Below, one piece after another: positions 1-7,902 of a stretch of 64,000 nt of DNA. Made by a program: the position numbers and the translations under genes. Numbering within the stretch: position 1 is the stretch's first letter; each line of letters begins with the position of its first letter. Below the pieces are notes generated by a model. The model made no database searches, was not told the DNA's origin, and was given only the letters and a program-made list of their open reading frames with translations. This stretch comes from Fimbriimonas ginsengisoli Gsoil 348 (GTDB taxonomy: Bacteria; Armatimonadota; Fimbriimonadia; Fimbriimonadales; Fimbriimonadaceae), in the NCBI RefSeq assembly GCF_000724625.1, contig NZ_CP007139.1, positions 3,844,001 to 3,908,000 of the forward strand, written 5' to 3'.

Positions 1-390
1 AGTGAGATCGTCGTGGGGAACCTGCTCGTAGTTCCGATCGGGCACAGCGTGATGTATGCGGAACCGCTCTACCTGCGGAGTAAGGCAACCGGCATCATGG
101 CCGCCCCCCGCCTGTTTCGCGTGATTCTTGCCCTGCCCGATCGAATCGTCGTGGGAGACAGCTACGCGGATGCGCTGACGAAGCTGTTCGGCACCGCGGA
201 AGAACCCCCCGTCGCCACTGGACCCGGCGTCCCCCCTTCGAAGGGGACAACTTCGGTCGACCGAAAGGCGGTTCAGAAGGCTCTAGAGATGTTCGAGCAG
301 GCCGACGCAGCCTTAAGAAAGGGCGATTTCGCGAAGTACGGCGAATACCAGAAGGAGCTTCGAAAGAGGTTGCAAGAGTTGGCAAAGTAA
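1..390 (+). CDS. UPF0182 family membrane protein, C-terminal fragment
   Basis: The reading frame is open from base 1, so this is the end of a larger gene that begins before the window. The segment reading GNLLVVPIGHSVMYAEPLY closely resembles the conserved C-terminal region of the UPF0182 (COG1615) family, large multi-pass membrane proteins of unknown function usually around 900 residues long. The visible 129 codons are the extracytoplasmic tail: a Pro-rich linker around window residues 70-83, then a charged helical end of about 40 residues. That end resembles the small DUF3175-like helical tail often found on this family. No transmembrane segment is in view. The family assignment is from the motif; the function is unknown. 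Confidence 0.8.
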   Translation, partial: SEIVVGNLLVVPIGHSVMYAEPLYLRSKATGIMAAPRLFRVILALPDRIVVGDSYADALTKLFGTAEEPPVATGPGVPPSKGTTSVDRKAVQKALEMFEQADAALRKGDFAKYGEYQKELRKRLQELAK

Positions 391-404
391 GCGGCGCCTT
401 CGAC

Positions 405-544
405 GTGGCACAGGCGACGTGGCACGGGCGGCTCGTCCGTGGGTATCAGGGGCAGCCTGCCCCTGGGAAAACTCGCGCTCACCCTTAACTCATTCGGGAA
501 GGGTGGCATTCCCTTGACTTCGGTCGTCGACCCGAATGGGAACC
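405..544. repeat. Intergenic hairpin repeat (CAGGGGCAG/CTGCCCCTG)
   Basis: The convergent gap after the UPF0182 gene contains GTGGCAC-type words and a perfect 9-bp inverted repeat at 447-455/457-465 with a one-base loop. The same vocabulary (GTGGCAC, then a GGGGCA..TGCCC hairpin) recurs at 36695-36910, so this looks like a degenerate copy of a dispersed intergenic element. It may also serve as a transcription barrier between the two convergent genes. No gene is seen in the gap. Confidence 0.45.
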
Positions 545-2155
545 CTATGAACTGCGGCTGGCGTCTCGGCGGATGTACCAGTAGCCGGCGCCGAGAAGGC
601 CGATTCCTAGGATAAGGAGGATCGCGACGCGGACGAGCTGGCTGGCTTGGGCAAGGTCGTAAAGGACGACCTTGATCATGGTGAGGGCGAGGGCCGCGAT
701 GCTCCCCATTCGAAGACTACGGAAATTTCGGACGAACCCAAAGGCGAGGGCGACAAAGCTTCCCAGCAAGGCGGCGGCGGTAAAGGCGAACGTCGGCCCG
801 AGCAGCCCGAACGTGGTTAACGCTAGATAGGCGCCCCGGCCCAGGGCTACGCCGAGGCCGAAAAGAAATATCGTTTCCGCCTCTTCGCCAATCTTTCTTG
901 CCAAGCTACTGGCCGCGAAGCAGGTGACCACCACGATAAGGAGATAGAGAGCGTCGATTCTTGGCTCTATGCCGCGATCTTGAATAAGGATCGTGTACGG
1001 AACGAGCGACAAGACCATCTCCGCACCGGCAAGGACGAGGCACGGCGCCATCCTTACTTTGAGTGCAGCGACACAACAGAGGGCGCCCAGGCTCGGAAGC
1101 AGCAAGAGAGTGGTCGTCCGTTCCAACCCGAAAGGGGCGACCCAGAGAGCAGTCGCCGCCGCCCCGGCGATGAGGGTGGAACGGAACGCCTGGTCCGGCG
1201 CGAGGAGAGAAACGGCGGCGGCGGCGAGCGAAAAGGCGACGATATGGCCGGCGCCCTGCAGGCCCGGATGGAGGGCGAATGCCCCAATCCCAGTGAGGAG
1301 CGTGGCAGCGGCGGCGGCGATGGCAGGGGTCGCCTGGGGACGGCGCGAAGACCAGCAGAACGCGGCCAGACCGATAAGTCCGGCGATTTCCAGCGTTCCG
1401 ACGCCGAGCGGCCAAGTCGAAGCGCGGTTAAGGGCGATCGGGATCGCGCTGAGGGCGGCCGCGAGCCAAAGACCGAGCGAAGCGTCGGCCCACTTGTTGC
1501 GTGCGGCAACGAACGCGGCGGAAACGAGAATAAGAAAGAACAGGCCCGCCGCCATCTCAGGCTGGTTGCCTTGCAGCGGTAGCAGGGCGGCGACGAGGCC
1601 GCCGGTCATTCCGATGGCCAGGAAGGCACGTGTCGCCTTCCAAAGCGAGTAAGCAAGGTTTACGAGGCTGAGCGCCACGAACAGAGCGACGACGGATTCT
1701 CCGCTGTAGAGGTGTTGGAAGAAGTGTCCGCCCGCAAAATCGAAGTACAGACCGCACGAGCCGATACCGGTCAGGATGTGGCCAAACTCCGCGCGCTCGT
1801 TTCGTTTCCATTGACCGATGCCGATAAGGGCTAGGCACAGGGCGGCCGCGCCGCCGAAAATCGTTCCCGGTCCGATAAACCCCTTCTCGTAAGCAATGCT
1901 GACGAGGTAGGCGAACATCAAGACGAGCACCGCGGCGCCGGCCCGGGGGAGGATCTTCGTTCCGATGAAGTTCTCGGTTGCTTCATCGATCACGGGCGGA
2001 GACGCGGGAGGACTCCAGTCTCTGAACACGACGGGCGGCGCTACTATCGGCGTCGCTGGAATTGGCGCCGGGGTCGGCGCCCCCTCCAGCCGACTCAGCC
2101 TGGCCTCGATTGCGTCCAACCGTTTCAGTACCGCTTCTAATGCCTGATCGTCCAT
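545..2155 (-). CDS. DUF2339 family multi-pass membrane protein
   Basis: This is a predicted 536-residue integral membrane protein of the DUF2339 family. The N-terminus carries a short coiled-coil (MDDQALEAVLKRLDAIEARL), a Pro-rich linker and then about 15 hydrophobic segments from residue ~65 to the C-terminus, the usual layout of the family. The start was placed at the ATG ending at 2155 because it opens directly on the coiled-coil; an upstream start at 2230 would overlap the divergent glycosylase. The function of the family is not established; a role in envelope integrity or transport is only a guess. The gene is divergent from the glycosylase gene, with about 55 bp between the two starts. 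Confidence 0.8.
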   Translation of the reverse strand: MDDQALEAVLKRLDAIEARLSRLEGAPTPAPIPATPIVAPPVVFRDWSPPASPPVIDEATENFIGTKILPRAGAAVLVLMFAYLVSIAYEKGFIGPGTIFGGAAALCLALIGIGQWKRNERAEFGHILTGIGSCGLYFDFAGGHFFQHLYSGESVVALFVALSLVNLAYSLWKATRAFLAIGMTGGLVAALLPLQGNQPEMAAGLFFLILVSAAFVAARNKWADASLGLWLAAALSAIPIALNRASTWPLGVGTLEIAGLIGLAAFCWSSRRPQATPAIAAAAATLLTGIGAFALHPGLQGAGHIVAFSLAAAAVSLLAPDQAFRSTLIAGAAATALWVAPFGLERTTTLLLLPSLGALCCVAALKVRMAPCLVLAGAEMVLSLVPYTILIQDRGIEPRIDALYLLIVVVTCFAASSLARKIGEEAETIFLFGLGVALGRGAYLALTTFGLLGPTFAFTAAALLGSFVALAFGFVRNFRSLRMGSIAALALTMIKVVLYDLAQASQLVRVAILLILGIGLLGAGYWYIRRDASRSS

Positions 2156-2210
2156 GCCGTTGCCACAGGTTGCGCTCTTTGCCTGTTGGAGGCAAGGAGA
2201 GGAGGAGGAA

Positions 2211-3149
2211 ATGAGGACCGTTCCCTTCATTGTGGGTTCACTAAGGGAAATGGGAGGCGCGCCTTATTCCTTTGAGATCGAGATTCCGCGGCGGTACTTC
2301 GATGTCGGCCTGAGCGCGTCGAGCGGCCAGATGTTTCGGTGGAAGCAAACGGCAAATTCCGAATGGGTCGGGGCAAACGGCAAACACTGGTTTCGCGTCC
2401 GCGTACTCGACGGACGAGAGGCTTACCGGGTGGAATCCAGCGGCCCGCCGACCGTTTTCCAGAGCCTATTTCGACTGGACTGGGACGCGGCCGACGTCAC
2501 CGAGACTTTAACGAGGTTGGGACCGGAGCTTGAGCCGTACCTGCAAGCGATGCCCGGCCTTCGCCTCACCAGGTCGGGCGATGCGGTCGAAACATTCTTT
2601 TCGTTTCTCTGCTCGGCCAACAACCACATCTCCCGGATCACCGGGATGGTGAACCACTTGGCGGCTTACGGTCCGCGCCTAGAAGTTGTCGATGTCATCG
2701 ACTTGCACCGATTCCCCAGGGTTGCCACTCTGGCGAAGGTCGAAGAGGCGGAATTAAGGGAAAAGGGGTTTGGCTATCGAGCCGCTACGATCACCCAAAT
2801 CGCGCGGGAATTGGAGTCCAGGGGTGGCGAGGCTTACCTCCGATCGCTTGGCGCGATGCCGTACGAGCGAGCCCAAATCGAGCTTCTCGGATTTAAAGGG
2901 ATCGGACGGAAGTTAGCCGATTGCATCGCCCTCTTCGGGCTGGACCACACCGAGGCGGTTCCGATCGACACGCACATTTGGCAGGCCGCGACCCGCCTGT
3001 ACTTCCCCCATTGGCAGGGGACCGCACTTACCGATCGGAAGTATGAAGAGGCGAGCGCTTTCATACGAAACCGGTTCGGGCGCCTCGCCGGTTGGGCGCA
3101 GCAGGCGCTCTTTTACGAGAACGTCGTCAACTGGCGAACCCGAAAATAG
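2211..3149 (+). CDS. OGG1-type 8-oxoguanine DNA glycosylase/lyase
   Basis: This 312-residue protein has the layout of the eukaryotic-type OGG1 family: an N-terminal beta domain with GQMFRW, the helix SANNHISRITGMV (compare SSNNNIARITGM in OGG1), and the helix-hairpin-helix GFKGIGRKLADC followed by AVPIDTHIW. The catalytic lysine is K234 and the catalytic aspartate D253, 19 residues apart as in human OGG1 (K249/D268). It would remove 8-oxoguanine opposite C and nick the abasic site. The ATG at 2211 was chosen because GGAGGAGGA lies just upstream. Bacteria more often use MutM for this job, so an OGG1 homologue is of some interest; similar genes are known in a few bacteria such as clostridia. 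Confidence 0.88.
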   Translation: MRTVPFIVGSLREMGGAPYSFEIEIPRRYFDVGLSASSGQMFRWKQTANSEWVGANGKHWFRVRVLDGREAYRVESSGPPTVFQSLFRLDWDAADVTETLTRLGPELEPYLQAMPGLRLTRSGDAVETFFSFLCSANNHISRITGMVNHLAAYGPRLEVVDVIDLHRFPRVATLAKVEEAELREKGFGYRAATITQIARELESRGGEAYLRSLGAMPYERAQIELLGFKGIGRKLADCIALFGLDHTEAVPIDTHIWQAATRLYFPHWQGTALTDRKYEEASAFIRNRFGRLAGWAQQALFYENVVNWRTRK

Positions 3150-3482
3150 CCTGGTTTGCGCCCTCCCCGGAACCTCAAGAACTTCAGCCGGCGGCCGCCG
3201 GGTCGTTGACTAAAGTCAACGCCGCAAGCCGACTGAAGCCGGCGCTCCTGACGCCTCGGCCTCCCGAATAGGCCATAGCTATCAAACCCGCTATCATGAC
3301 GTTCCGTCGAGTTCCTTGTCAACCCTTTTGGCGTAAAAAATGAAAAAAGTTGCGTTCACGTTTCGGGCGCAAACTTGCACGTATGTGTAGTGACTTCTGG
3401 GGCGGCAAGCAAATTTGCTTGCTCAACGCTTTCTGCAACCGGTATAACACGTCGTCTGCAGCCAGGCAAGAGGAGGCTCCAA
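3150..3482. other. Gap of 333 bp: dispersed repeat plus promoter region
   Basis: No convincing gene lies here. Around 3187-3252 is a repeat-like block with the perfect inverted repeat GTTGAC-TAAA-GTCAAC (3205-3220) and nearby ACTTCAGCCGGC / GACTGAAGCCGGCG words, typical of short palindromic intergenic repeats. The second half, from about 3300, drops in GC and carries the promoter region of the downstream cell-wall gene, including an 18-bp palindrome at 3405-3422. Confidence 0.5.
3405..3448 (+). promoter_or_regulatory. Candidate promoter with 18-bp palindromic operator
   Basis: A perfect 18-bp palindrome, GCAAGCAAATTTGCTTGC, occupies 3405-3422. It overlaps a possible -35 element TTGCTC (3419-3424), followed 18 bp later by TATAAC (3443-3448). 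Transcription would begin near 3455, about 28 nt before the start codon of the G5/3D gene. A dimeric repressor bound to the palindrome would block RNA polymerase. The palindrome is directly visible; its role as an operator is inferred. Confidence 0.5.
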
Positions 3483-4112
3483 ATGCGCAACTGCTCACAG
3501 AAGGTGAGTACAGTCTTGGCCCTACTGACCGTCGCCACGATGGCAATGGCGGGAAGTAAAGGTCACAAGATCGAAACTCAACTGGAGACCCATACGGATA
3601 GGATTCCGGCGGGTGTTCGGTATGAGTTTAGTCGAACCGTCCGGCCAGGACGGTTGGTGAAGGCCCAGGACGGGCGGGAAGGAGTGATAAAGAAGACCTT
3701 CCGCATCACCTACAAGGACGGTAAACCCGTCGATAAAGAACTAGTAAAAGAAGAGCGCCGGCAACCACAGCCGACGTTGATGTTAATGAGTCGAAGCGGT
3801 TGGCAAACCAGCCGCGGATCGTTCGGTCGGGGCAAGGTTTTGGACATGGTAGCTACGGGTTATTACGCCATGGTCTGCGGAACCGGTCGGACGAGATTGG
3901 GATATCGCGCGGATTACGGCCATGTGGCGGTTGATCCAAGGGTTATTCCACTTGGCTCGCTCGTCTACGTGGAGAGCTATGGGTTCGCGATTGCGTCCGA
4001 TACAGGGAGCGCGATCAAGGGACACCGGATCGATCTCTGCTTTCCCGATTACGGCACGGCGGCACGGTACGGGCATAAGCACCTGAAAGTGCACGTGTTA
4101 AGTAGAAGTTGA
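3483..4112 (+). CDS. Exported G5/3D-domain cell-wall protein
   Basis: This 209-residue protein has an N-terminal signal peptide (about residues 1-23), a G5-like beta domain (about 30-95, with KKTFRITYKDGKPVDKELV) and a C-terminal 3D domain (about 118-205). The three aspartates that name the 3D fold are visible in AVDPRVIPLG, ASDTGSAIKG and RIDLCF. The same pair of domains occurs in YabE/RpfB-type and Sps-type peptidoglycan-active proteins, where 3D is a double-psi beta-barrel related to lytic transglycosylase MltA. Cleavage of the glycan strand during wall remodelling is likely. The ATG at 3483 follows an AGAGGAGG ribosome site. Its stop overlaps the start of rsmA by 4 nt (TTGA), so the two are translationally coupled; yabE-ksgA adjacency is also known in Firmicutes. 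Confidence 0.8.
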   Translation: MRNCSQKVSTVLALLTVATMAMAGSKGHKIETQLETHTDRIPAGVRYEFSRTVRPGRLVKAQDGREGVIKKTFRITYKDGKPVDKELVKEERRQPQPTLMLMSRSGWQTSRGSFGRGKVLDMVATGYYAMVCGTGRTRLGYRADYGHVAVDPRVIPLGSLVYVESYGFAIASDTGSAIKGHRIDLCFPDYGTAARYGHKHLKVHVLSRS

Positions 4113-4939
4113 GGCTGTACGATCCGGGGACGCTCAAGGCGTTCCTCGCTCGTCACGGCCTCGACGCCACCAAGAGTTTGGGCCAGAATTTTCTGGTCTC
4201 TTCTCGGGTGGTCGACAAAATTGTGAACGCCGCGCATGGCTGTAGCGGCGTCTGTGAAATCGGCCCCGGTCCCGGGGTCCTAACTCAACCGCTCAGCGAA
4301 CAAGCTGAGCGGTTGATTGCGTTAGAATTGGACCCCCGAATGGCGGTCCTGCTCGCCGAGTCGTCCCCTCGTGCCGAAGTTCGGCAGGCCGACGCTCTCA
4401 AAATCGATCTCGCGGCGTTGCTGGACGAACTGCCCGGCCCACGTGCGATCGTCTCGAACATGCCGTACTACATCACCGGTCCGCTTCTGCAGCGGGTCGC
4501 CGACGTGCGAGGCCATTTTGATCGCGCGATCCTGATGATGCAGCGGGAGGTCGCGCAACGCGTGGTGGCGCCCCCCGCCAGCGGTGAGCGAGGATCGCTT
4601 TCCGTCTACCTTCAGACGCTGTTCGAGATCCGTCCATTGGCGGAGGCCCCGTCGACGGTGTTTCTCCCGCCGCCAAAGGTAGATAGCTCTGTTCTCCTCT
4701 TCGTCCCTCGCCAGGTCGACGTTTCCGACTTTTACTTCAAGCTCATTCGCCTCGGGTTCGCCCAGCCTCGGAAGACGTTGGCGAACAATCTAGCCGCCGG
4801 TCTGAAGCTATCTCGCGGCGAATCGATCCCGATCCTGGAGGAGCTGGGGATGTGGGAGAAGACTCGTGCACAAGAGCTGGACGAGGCGTCGTGGCGAGCG
4901 CTCGCCGACCGGCTTGCTCCATTACCCTCGGACCTCTGA
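4109..4939 (+). CDS. rsmA: 16S rRNA (adenine1518/1519-N6)-dimethyltransferase
   Basis: RsmA (KsgA) dimethylates two adjacent adenines in the helix-45 loop of 16S rRNA late in small-subunit assembly. The 276 residues match the family length. Near the N-terminus is the LGQNFL motif, followed by the SAM-binding CEIGPGPGVLTQPL and the catalytic NMPYYITGP (canonical NLPY). The C-terminal helical domain includes FAQPRKTLANNL. The start is a TTG at 4109 whose last bases form the stop of the upstream 3D gene, so translation is probably by re-initiation. The queG gene follows after 1 nt. Confidence 0.95.
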   Translation: MRLYDPGTLKAFLARHGLDATKSLGQNFLVSSRVVDKIVNAAHGCSGVCEIGPGPGVLTQPLSEQAERLIALELDPRMAVLLAESSPRAEVRQADALKIDLAALLDELPGPRAIVSNMPYYITGPLLQRVADVRGHFDRAILMMQREVAQRVVAPPASGERGSLSVYLQTLFEIRPLAEAPSTVFLPPPKVDSSVLLFVPRQVDVSDFYFKLIRLGFAQPRKTLANNLAAGLKLSRGESIPILEELGMWEKTRAQELDEASWRALADRLAPLPSDL

Positions 4940-4940
4940 A

Positions 4941-5876
4941 TTGTTTAGCTCTTTGTTGCTGAAGATCGAGGCGCGGCGGCTCGGCTTTGAGCTGTGCGGG
5001 GTAGCCGAGGCGGTGGAGGCGCCGCATTTGAGGGAGTATGCGGCTTGGCTGGACAAGGGCTACCACGGAGAAATGGGTTACCTCCGGGAGCATCTGCCAA
5101 TAAAAGCCCATCCCCGAGCCCTTCTTCCCGGAGTGCGGTCGGTGATTGCGGTCGGGCTCAATTACAATCAGCCCAATCCGCCGCGCCCGGGGCGCCCCCG
5201 GATCGCGCGCTATGCCTTGGGGCGTGACTATCACCGAGTGCTCCGAGGAAAGCTGAAGAAGCTGGCCGCCTGGATCGAGGCGAACCATCCGGGCTCGGAG
5301 TGCCGCGCTTGCGTCGACTCGGCGCCGGTGTTCGAGCGGGATTACGCGCGGCTGGCGGGACTTGGCTGGTTCGGAAAGAACACGATGTTGATCAACTCCC
5401 AGCGCGGAAGCTGGTTCTTCATCGGCCTGTTGCTCACCACCGTCGAATTCCATCCCGACGAAGCGGCCGTCGGCGCCTGCGGGACTTGCCGCCGGTGCAT
5501 CGACGCTTGCCCGACCGGGGCGATCGTATTTGAGGAAGGCCGCTGGCAGGTCGACGCGCGGCACTGCATCAGCTACCTCACCATCGAACACCCGGGAGAG
5601 CTACCCCGGCCGACCGGAGAATGGACGTTCGGATGCGATGTGTGCCAAGAGGTCTGCCCGTTCAATCATCCGCGACCCCGAGCCCCGTTGCGAGCCCAGG
5701 TAACGGAAGAGCCGGATTTCCTCGCGCAACGGGAATGGCCCTCTCTTGTCGAACTGGCCGAGCTCTCTTACGAAAGGTGGGACCACCTCACGCGCGGCTC
5801 CGCCGTCCGGCGAACCGGCATCGAAGGTCTGCGAAGAAACGCCGGCGCAAACCTAAAAAACTCGGACGCTTCCTAG
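4941..5876 (+). CDS. queG: Epoxyqueuosine reductase
   Basis: QueG carries out the last step of queuosine synthesis in tRNA, reducing epoxyqueuosine with a cobalamin cofactor and two [4Fe-4S] clusters. Visible motifs are the family start LGFELCGVAEA, the cobalamin-domain segment around KNTMLINSQRGSWFF, and two ferredoxin clusters, CGTCRRCIDACPTGAI and CDVCQEVCPFN. At 311 residues it is the short form without the C-terminal HEAT repeats. The start is assigned to TTG 4941, one base after the rsmA stop, because the conserved N-terminus begins there; an ATG at 4866 would overlap rsmA by 74 nt. Co-transcription with rsmA joins two RNA-modification genes. Confidence 0.93.
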   Translation: MFSSLLLKIEARRLGFELCGVAEAVEAPHLREYAAWLDKGYHGEMGYLREHLPIKAHPRALLPGVRSVIAVGLNYNQPNPPRPGRPRIARYALGRDYHRVLRGKLKKLAAWIEANHPGSECRACVDSAPVFERDYARLAGLGWFGKNTMLINSQRGSWFFIGLLLTTVEFHPDEAAVGACGTCRRCIDACPTGAIVFEEGRWQVDARHCISYLTIEHPGELPRPTGEWTFGCDVCQEVCPFNHPRPRAPLRAQVTEEPDFLAQREWPSLVELAELSYERWDHLTRGSAVRRTGIEGLRRNAGANLKNSDAS

Positions 5877-5906
5877 CGGCATGCGATGAACCCGCAGCCA
5901 TCCCGC

Positions 5907-6263
5907 CTAACCCGCGAACGGATTCTGTTGCAGCCGAGAGCCGCACCATGTGCAGTTGGGGCTCCGGCGCGTCAGGAGTCTTCGGTTGCAAGTGGGGCAG
6001 ACACCGTTTTCCGGGCCTGCGCGGCCGTCCATGACGCCGTCTCGGGCGTCGACTGATTGGATCGCGGCGACAAGTTCCTCTTCGGTGCAACCCAGCTTGT
6101 TCTTGAGCAGCTCCCACAGTCCGGCGCAGGCGAGCTCCAGGTGCTCGACCCGGTGCTCTAGCGGAGTCACCGCGTCGTCCACGGCCGCGCGAGCCGTGTT
6201 TTGGCTTTGCTGGAATTGGAGCTGATTGAGCCCGGACGTTTTGTAAAGCAAGTAGGGAAGCAT
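5907..6263 (-). CDS. Small zinc-ribbon protein of unknown function
   Basis: The 118-residue product starts MLPYLLYKTSGLNQLQFQQ, has a helical middle segment (VDDAVTPLEHRVEHLELACAG) and ends in a four-cysteine zinc ribbon, CPTC followed 13 residues later by CTWC. The start at 6263 lies 32 bp downstream of the glgA stop on the same strand, so it may be the distal gene of a glgA transcript. It converges with queG, leaving 30 bp. I do not recognise a named family; the ribbon suggests a protein- or nucleic-acid-binding role. Confidence 0.6.
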   Translation of the reverse strand: MLPYLLYKTSGLNQLQFQQSQNTARAAVDDAVTPLEHRVEHLELACAGLWELLKNKLGCTEEELVAAIQSVDARDGVMDGRAGPENGVCPTCNRRLLTRRSPNCTWCGSRLQQNPFAG

Positions 6264-6295
6264 GGCCCGATTATGCTCCCCGGACGTCTCTTGCG

Positions 6296-7747
6296 CTAGG
6301 CCGTCTTCGCTTCTTCCTCGGTAAGATCCGCGTGCGCATCTCGGTACAGGCGGGCGTACTTCTTGGCGCTGGCATCCCAGCCGAAGTCGGATGTCATTCC
6401 TTCGAGCATGATTTTTTGCCAGCGGCCCGGGTCGGAATAAGCGTCGGCGGCGCGGGTAACGGCCGCAACGAGAGCCATCGGCTCCAAGCGGTCGAAGACG
6501 AAGCCGTTGACACCCTCGAAGACGGTGTCGGCGAGGCCGCCGGTGCGCCGGACGACCGGGACGGTTCCGTAACGCATGGCGATCATCTGCCCTAGCCCAC
6601 ACGGTTCGAATGCGCTCGGCATCAGGAAGCCGTCGCATCCGGCATACACGCGCTGGGCGAGCGGGGCGTCAAACGCCTCCACGAATCGAAAGTTTTGGGG
6701 GAAGCGCTTTTCCAGATCTCTCAGCGCCTTGGAGATCTTTGGATCGCCAAGCCCTTGGATTACCAGCCGAATCGGCAGGTCGAAGAGAGTTTCGGCCGCT
6801 TCGACGATCAGGTCGAGCCCTTTTTGGCTGCTCAGCCGGCTCACGACGCCGAACAGGGGAGTGGCCGGATCGACCGGTAGATCAAGCTCCTTCAGCAGAG
6901 CAGCCCGATTCCTGGCTTTGTTCGCCGGCTCGTCCGCGGAGAAGTGGAACGGGATATCGAGGTCGGTGGCGGGGTTAAAAACGTCGGTGTCGATCCCGTT
7001 CAATATTCCGGAAAGCCTGCCATCTTCCGCCAGGTGGCGCATGAGCCCTTCGAGGCGGGCGCCGAATTCAGCCGTCTGGATCTCGCAGGCGTAATTCTCG
7101 CTGACCGTATTGACCCGATCCGCGTAGGCGCAGCCGGCTTTGAGAAAGTTCACGTACCCGTATGCCTCCGTCCGCTCGTAGTGGAAGAGGCTATGGGGAA
7201 GACCGAGGGCCTCAAGCGCATCCAAGCCGAACTCGCCCTGGTAGGCGAGGTTGTGGATGGTGAAGACGCTCGGAACGTTCGCCCAGCGCGGCCCGGCCTT
7301 TTCCTTGAGCAGGACGGGGAGGAAACCGGTGTGCCAGTCGTTAACGTGGATGACGTCGGGAATCCAATCGAGCTCCTCCATCGCCTTGATGACGGCGGCG
7401 CAGAAGAAGAGGTGCTGCATTCCGCCTGGATAGTAAAGAGTCTCGCTGGAAACCGCTTCCGTGTACCACTCGTCGGTACCGATGAAGCCTACCGGCAGAC
7501 CGTCGTGCTCCGTTTCTTTAAAGGTCGCGCCTTTAGTCCACCGCGGATTCATCTCGACATCGAAATGCTCGACCGTGGTTTGAAGCCTCCATCGAGGATC
7601 GTCCTCGATCATTCGGTAGAGAGGCATGACGAGGCGAGCATCGTGCCCGAGCCTTCGCAGAGCTTTAGGGAGAGCTCCCGCAACGTCGGCGAGGCCACCC
7701 ACTTTAGCGAACGGAGCGGCCTCGGCGGAAACGAACAAAACCTTCAT
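6296..7747 (-). CDS. glgA: Glycogen synthase (ADP-glucose, GT5)
   Basis: GlgA extends alpha-1,4-glucan chains from ADP-glucose in glycogen synthesis. At 483 residues it has standard length. The N-terminal lobe begins MKVLFVSAEAAPFAKVGGLADV with the KVGGL sugar-nucleotide motif and contains VIHVNDWHTG. The C-terminal lobe has VSRLSSQKGLDLI and the conserved EPCGLGQMIAMRYGTVPVVRRTGGL loop region that includes the catalytic glutamate. No other glg genes are in view. A zinc-ribbon gene follows downstream on the same strand. Confidence 0.96.
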   Translation of the reverse strand: MKVLFVSAEAAPFAKVGGLADVAGALPKALRRLGHDARLVMPLYRMIEDDPRWRLQTTVEHFDVEMNPRWTKGATFKETEHDGLPVGFIGTDEWYTEAVSSETLYYPGGMQHLFFCAAVIKAMEELDWIPDVIHVNDWHTGFLPVLLKEKAGPRWANVPSVFTIHNLAYQGEFGLDALEALGLPHSLFHYERTEAYGYVNFLKAGCAYADRVNTVSENYACEIQTAEFGARLEGLMRHLAEDGRLSGILNGIDTDVFNPATDLDIPFHFSADEPANKARNRAALLKELDLPVDPATPLFGVVSRLSSQKGLDLIVEAAETLFDLPIRLVIQGLGDPKISKALRDLEKRFPQNFRFVEAFDAPLAQRVYAGCDGFLMPSAFEPCGLGQMIAMRYGTVPVVRRTGGLADTVFEGVNGFVFDRLEPMALVAAVTRAADAYSDPGRWQKIMLEGMTSDFGWDASAKKYARLYRDAHADLTEEEAKTA

Positions 7748-7902
7748 CCAATCTTATTGATCGGCATTAGTCGGCCCGAGTGCCATAGGACTGGGTCTCA
7801 ATGCCTGGGTTCCGTCACTCTCCCTGTGCGGAACGTATATTGCACCTCTTTATTGACGTCGATATACCTGGTAAACGTGCGGGTAGATGCTTTGGAGGCG
7901 CC

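Noticed and set aside
7748-7902. Gene or regulatory RNA between glgA and thiolase
   Set aside because: Only AT-richer promoter-like DNA; no ORF with ribosome site and no stable fold.
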